A stretch of 64,000 bases of DNA from an uncultured Neglectibacter sp. (lineage in GTDB: Bacteria; Bacillota; Clostridia; Oscillospirales; Acutalibacteraceae). How positions within the stretch are numbered: position 1 is the stretch's first letter; every line of letters starts with the position of its first letter. Position numbers and translations under genes: made by a program. Positions 60,460 to 64,000 of this stretch are shown here, piece by piece. The stretch covers positions 1 through 64,000 of the forward strand of contig CAJFEW010000026.1 of the NCBI GenBank assembly GCA_904374805.1, read 5' to 3'. A model generated the notes under the pieces. The model did not search any database. It saw only the letters and a program-made list of their open reading frames with translations, and was not told the origin of the DNA.

Positions 60460-62822
60460 TCCCGGTACTCCTCCATCTCGTAGGCTTCCAGGATATCCCC
60501 CTGCTTGATGTCGTTAAACTTCTCCAGGGTGATGCCGCAGTCGTAGCCGTCGGCCACTTCCCGCACGTCGTCCTTAAACCGCCGCAGGGAGGCCACCTTG
60601 TCGTCGGCCACAATGATGCCGTCCCGCACCACACGCACCTGGGCGTTGCGGGTGATCTTGCCGCTGATGACGTGGCCGCCGATGACCATGCCCACGTTGG
60701 AGATCTTGTAGGTCTCCCGGCACTCGGCCTTGCCCAAAGCCACTTCCCGGTATTTGGGAGCCAGCATGCCCTTCATAGCGGATTCGATCTCCTCGATGCA
60801 GTCGTAGATAATCCGGTACAGGCGCAGATCCACCCCGTCCCGCTTGGCGTTCTCTTCCGCCACCGGGTCGGGCCGCACGTTGAAGCCCACAATGATGGCG
60901 TTGGAGGCGTTGGCCAGCATCACGTCGCTCTCGCTGATGGCGCCCACCGCCCCGTGAATGATGTGCACCCGCACCTCCTCGTTGGAGAGCTTCTCCAAGG
61001 ACTGGCGCACGGCCTCCACAGAGCCCTGCACGTCGGCCTTGACAATGATCTTCAGCTCCTTCATGTCCCCTTCCTTCATCTGCTCGAAGAGGTTATCCAG
61101 AGTGACCTTGGTCTGGGCGTTGAACTGGGCTTCCTTCTGCTCGGTGATGCGCTGCTCCACCAGCTCCCGGGCCAGGCGCTCGTCGGAGACGGCGTTGAAG
61201 ATGTCGCCGCCCACGGGCACGTCGCCCAGGCCGGTGATCTCCACGGGCACAGAGGGCCCGGCTTCCTTCACCCGGCGGCCCCGGTCGTCCATCATGGAGC
61301 GCACCCGGCCCACGGTGGTGCCGGCCACAATGGTGTCTCCCGCATGGAGGGTGCCGTTCTGCACCAGCACCGTGGCCACAGGGCCCATGCCCTTGTCCAG
61401 CCGCGCCTCCACAACCGTGCCCTTGGCAGCCCGGTCTGGGTTGGCCTTCAATTCCATCATGTCGGCGGTGAGCAGAATCATCTCCAGCAGGTCGTCGATG
61501 CCCTGCTTGGTGTGGGCGGAAACGGGGATACAGGGGGTGTCGCCGCCCCACTCTTCGGGCACCAGCTCATACTCGGTGAGCTGCTCCTTCACCCGCTCCG
61601 GGTTGGCCCCTTCCTTATCCATCTTGTTGATGGCCACAATGATGGAGACGCCGGCCGACTTGGCGTGGTTGATGGCTTCCACGGTCTGGGGCATAATGCC
61701 GTCATCCGCCGCCACCACCAGCACGGCGATGTCCGTCACCTGGGCGCCTCGGGCGCGCATGGTGGTAAAGGCCGCGTGGCCGGGGGTGTCCAGGAAGGTG
61801 ATGTCCCGGCCGTCCACCTGCACCCGGTAAGCGCCGATGTGCTGGGTGATGCCGCCGGCTTCGCCCTCGGTCACGTTGGAGTGGCGAATCACGTCCAAAA
61901 TGGAGGTCTTGCCGTGGTCCACGTGGCCCATGACCACCACCACAGGGGCGCGGGGCACCAGGTTGGCCTCATCATCCTCGCTGTCGTCGATGATCCGCTC
62001 CTCAATGGTGACCACCACTTCTTTTTCCACCTTCACGTGGAACTCGTCGGCCACCAGCACGGCGGTGTCAAAGTCGATGGTGTCGTTGATGGTGGCGAAC
62101 ACGCCCAGGCCCATCAGCTTTTTGATCACCTCGGTGGCGGGCGCCTTCAGGCGCAGGGCGAACTCGTTGACGGTGATCTCCTCGGGCACCTCAATGGTCA
62201 TGTGCCGGGCGGCCCGCTCCCGGGCAATCCGGTTCAGACGCTCGGCCTCGGTCTCCCGCTTGCCCCGGCGCTGGTTGCCCCGGCGCTGGTTGTTCCGGTT
62301 GGGGAACTTCTGCTTGGTCACCACGTTGTCCGTGCGGGTCTTCACCTTTTGGTCCGCCAGCTGGTCGTACTTCTCGTTGTACTTGTCGATGTTCACGTTG
62401 GAGGAACGGGTGTCCACCACCCGGCGGGTGGGCTGCTGGGGCTCCTTCACCAAAGCGGGAGCCTGGGCCTCTTCTTCTCCCCCCTGGGGCTTCTTCTCCG
62501 CCCGGGGCTTTTGCCCCTGGGGCTGGGCCGGGGTCTTCCGGGGCTGCTCCTGCTTGGGAGCGGCCTCCTGCTTGGAACCGTTTTGGGGACGCTCTGCCGG
62601 CGTGGAAGCTTTCTTTTCCTCCCGGGCGGCAAAGTAGTCGTCGAAGTTCTTCACGCTGTTCTGCTGGGTGAAGGTCTCAAACACCACATCCAGCTCCGGC
62701 TCCTCCAAAGCCGTCATGTATTTTTTGGGCTCCGGAAAGTACTTGGCCAGAATGTCCAGCACATCCTTGTTGGGAATGTTCAAATCCTTGGCCACTTCCC
62801 GCACTCTGTATTTAATCATCAT
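60456..62822 (-). CDS. infB: Translation initiation factor IF-2
   Basis: GTPase that places initiator tRNA on the 30S subunit. The 788-residue protein has an N-terminal IF2-N domain ([13 protein letters not shown] near residue 5), a Lys/Glu/Pro/Gln-rich linker to about 165, a second IF2-N domain (near 170), the G domain with GHVDHGKT near 293, DTPGH near 340 and NKMD near 394, and the C2 region (ADVQGSVEA near 600). ATG 62822 overlaps the ylxQ stop. It is the large gene of the nusA operon. Confidence 0.97.
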   Translation of the reverse strand: MMIKYRVREVAKDLNIPNKDVLDILAKYFPEPKKYMTALEEPELDVVFETFTQQNSVKNFDDYFAAREEKKASTPAERPQNGSKQEAAPKQEQPRKTPAQPQGQKPRAEKKPQGGEEEAQAPALVKEPQQPTRRVVDTRSSNVNIDKYNEKYDQLADQKVKTRTDNVVTKQKFPNRNNQRRGNQRRGKRETEAERLNRIARERAARHMTIEVPEEITVNEFALRLKAPATEVIKKLMGLGVFATINDTIDFDTAVLVADEFHVKVEKEVVVTIEERIIDDSEDDEANLVPRAPVVVVMGHVDHGKTSILDVIRHSNVTEGEAGGITQHIGAYRVQVDGRDITFLDTPGHAAFTTMRARGAQVTDIAVLVVAADDGIMPQTVEAINHAKSAGVSIIVAINKMDKEGANPERVKEQLTEYELVPEEWGGDTPCIPVSAHTKQGIDDLLEMILLTADMMELKANPDRAAKGTVVEARLDKGMGPVATVLVQNGTLHAGDTIVAGTTVGRVRSMMDDRGRRVKEAGPSVPVEITGLGDVPVGGDIFNAVSDERLARELVEQRITEQKEAQFNAQTKVTLDNLFEQMKEGDMKELKIIVKADVQGSVEAVRQSLEKLSNEEVRVHIIHGAVGAISESDVMLANASNAIIVGFNVRPDPVAEENAKRDGVDLRLYRIIYDCIEEIESAMKGMLAPKYREVALGKAECRETYKISNVGMVIGGHVISGKITRNAQVRVVRDGIIVADDKVASLRRFKDDVREVADGYDCGITLEKFNDIKQGDILEAYEMEEYRE

Positions 62823-63165
62823 GGGCACGATCCTCCTTCTCTTCCGTCACGGCCTCCGCCAACTCTTGCACAGCTTTGGCAAACCCCTGGTCCGTCAGGG
62901 CCAGCACGCCGGCCCGCACACCGCAGGCCCGGCCCAATTCCTCCATGCGGGGCTGCACCCGCACCGTGGGAATACCGGCCCGGTCCCCTTCGTAGCGAAG
63001 GTTTTTCACGGTCTTTTCCGAAATATCCCCCGCCGCCAGCAGCAGGGCGGCTTTCCCCTCTCTGGCGGCGGTGGTCGCCGCGTCGAAGCCGGGCTCCACC
63101 TTGCCGGCCCGCCGGGCCAGCCCCAGCAGGGAAAGCAGCCGTTCCCGGCTTGTGTTCTGCTTCAT
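62812..63165 (-). CDS. ylxQ: L7Ae-family ribosomal-like protein YlxQ
   Basis: A 117-residue K-turn RNA-binding protein of the L7Ae/L30e/Gadd45 family. It starts [23 protein letters not shown] and contains [14 protein letters not shown] near residue 42. The C-terminal acidic tail ([10 protein letters not shown]) overlaps infB. ATG 63165 follows AAGGGGG. Its RNA target in vivo is not established. Confidence 0.92.
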   Translation of the reverse strand: MKQNTSRERLLSLLGLARRAGKVEPGFDAATTAAREGKAALLLAAGDISEKTVKNLRYEGDRAGIPTVRVQPRMEELGRACGVRAGVLALTDQGFAKAVQELAEAVTEEKEDRAHDD

Positions 63166-63166
63166 G

Positions 63167-63538
63167 TCAAGCGCCCCCTTTTCCCAAGGGTTCTTCCTCG
63201 ATGACAATCTCCGGCGGAGCTTGGGGCGGCTGGGCCGCCTCTTGGGCCGCCCGGATTTCCTCTTCCATCCGGTCGTAGACCTCCTCCGGGATCTTGCAGG
63301 AGAAGGCCCGCTCCAGCCGCCGGGCCTTGCGGGCCAGCTGCAGGCACTGGGCGTCCCGGCAGAGGTAGGCCCCCCGCCCAGGCTTTTTCCCCGTCAAATC
63401 CAAGGAGATCTCCGGGGGCGGGACTTGGCCCTGCTCCCCCTCCTTCTGCGGGGCGCGCACAACCCGCACCAGCTCCTTTTTGGGCTTCATCTGCCCGCAG
63501 CCGGTGCACATGCGCATCGGTGTCTTCTTAGGCCGCAT
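63167..63538 (-). CDS. rnpM: YlxR/RnpM-family protein
   Basis: A 123-residue member of the YlxR family, reported to modulate RNase P in B. subtilis. Motifs: PMRMCTGCGQMKPKKELVRVV near residue 7 and GRGAYLCRD near 54. The C-terminal 35 residues, rich in Glu/Pro/Ala, are an extension not seen in the 90-residue homologues. It lies between nusA and ylxQ, the invariant place. Confidence 0.93.
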   Translation of the reverse strand: MRPKKTPMRMCTGCGQMKPKKELVRVVRAPQKEGEQGQVPPPEISLDLTGKKPGRGAYLCRDAQCLQLARKARRLERAFSCKIPEEVYDRMEEEIRAAQEAAQPPQAPPEIVIEEEPLGKGGA

Positions 63539-63576
63539 GGTCGCTCCTCCTCCCTTCGGGGCCGCTGCTCCCCGGT

Positions 63577-64000
63577 TTATTCCTCTTCGCCGTAAAAGCC
63601 GCTTTCCGGCTTGATGTCAATTTTCCAGCCCGTCAGCTTGGCGGCCAGGCGGGCGTTCTGTCCCTTGTTGCCAATGGCCAGGGAAAGCTGGTTGTCAGGC
63701 ACCGTCACCCGGCAGGAGCGGGATCCGTCCTCGGCCGTTTCCACCGACAGCACCGTGGCCGGGGAGAGCGCCGCCCCGATGAACTTCTTGGGGTCGTCGC
63801 TGTACTCCACAATGTCGATCTTCTCGCCGCCCAGCTCTTCCACAATCTCCGACACACGGGAACCCCGGGTGCCGATGCAGGCGCCCACCGCGTCCACGTC
63901 CGGGTTGTGGCTCACCACAGCCAGCTTGGTGCGGGAACCCGCCTCCCGGGACACGGCCTTGATCTCCACGGTGCCGTCGTAAATTTCCGGCACCTCCGTC
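63577..64000 (-). CDS. nusA: Transcription factor NusA, 5' end outside window
   Basis: C-terminal 140 residues of NusA (pausing, termination, antitermination). The two KH domains are seen: VGACIGTRGSRVSEIVEELGGEKIDIVEYS and NQLSLAIGNKGQNARLAAKLTGWKIDI, followed by a short GFYGEEE tail. There are no acidic repeats after KH2, as is normal in Firmicutes. It starts upstream of this window; first gene in the operon order here. Confidence 0.95.
   Translation of the reverse strand, partial: TEVPEIYDGTVEIKAVSREAGSRTKLAVVSHNPDVDAVGACIGTRGSRVSEIVEELGGEKIDIVEYSDDPKKFIGAALSPATVLSVETAEDGSRSCRVTVPDNQLSLAIGNKGQNARLAAKLTGWKIDIKPESGFYGEEE

Noticed and set aside
60414..63278. 954-residue plus-strand reading frame
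   Set aside because: Fully antisense to infB and ylxQ, His/Gly/Val-rich as expected for a complement of GC-rich coding DNA.
1..64000. tRNA or rRNA genes
   Set aside because: No stretch with T-loop plus acceptor pairing or rRNA-like conserved sequence was recognised by eye; a tRNA scan would be decisive.

Overview
The window looks like chromosomal DNA of a GC-rich anaerobic Clostridia member, most like the Oscillospiraceae (Flavonifractor/Intestinimonas-like). The grounds are a FabK-type enoyl reductase, a Cys T-box, a Bacillus/Clostridium-type LexA box at recA, the gene order nusA-ylxR-ylxQ-infB-rbfA-nrnA-truB-ribF-rpsO-pnp, an oxygen-sensitive 2-hydroxyacyl-CoA dehydratase-type pair and very GC-rich coding DNA. 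The assignment is inference; there is no rRNA or tRNA gene in the window.

Layout. 1-6200: fatty-acid synthesis on the minus strand (fabH-fabK-fabD-fabG-fabF, promoter at 4.6 kb) and an rsmE/SDR pair. 6.3-12.5 kb, plus strand: FG-GAP lipoprotein, response regulator and histidine kinase, YqhQ-like membrane protein, prmC. 12.7-19.1 kb: GH3 glycosidase and potABCD. 19.2-23.5 kb: recX, recA, a P-loop kinase, and an ABC-F gene behind a uORF/terminator leader. 23.6-30.3 kb: M28 peptidase, HAD phosphatase, cysE-cysS under a Cys T-box, GrpB-family protein, prs. 30.5-36.5 kb: GH42 beta-galactosidase, ROK kinase, GntR/LacI regulator, thioesterase. 36.9-43 kb, plus strand: activase and dehydratase-like pair, DegV protein. 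43.7-47.7 kb: MATE pump, phosphohexomutase, YfcE phosphoesterase. 47.8-48.8 kb: three small unknown proteins. 49-53 kb: proA, proB, mnmA, SCP2. 53-64 kb: the nusA-to-pnp translation and RNA-metabolism cluster.

The most unusual content is non-coding. Three large mosaics of GC-rich hairpins (8.4-9.2, 32.6-33.7 and 43.0-43.8 kb) are built from shared modules, including a 47-bp unit in tandem. A smaller two-hairpin unit occurs at 25.9, 40.0-40.2 and twice, inverted, at 60.15-60.46 kb inside the infB-rbfA junction. Two genes (the dehydratase-like gene and proB) have their last codons, stop codon and downstream hairpin repeated in tandem to give three copies.

Four conserved genes (fabH, cysS, nrnA, a SagB-type nitroreductase) are broken by short out-of-frame indels. 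Because fabH and cysS are normally needed for growth, assembly or library error is the first explanation to exclude.
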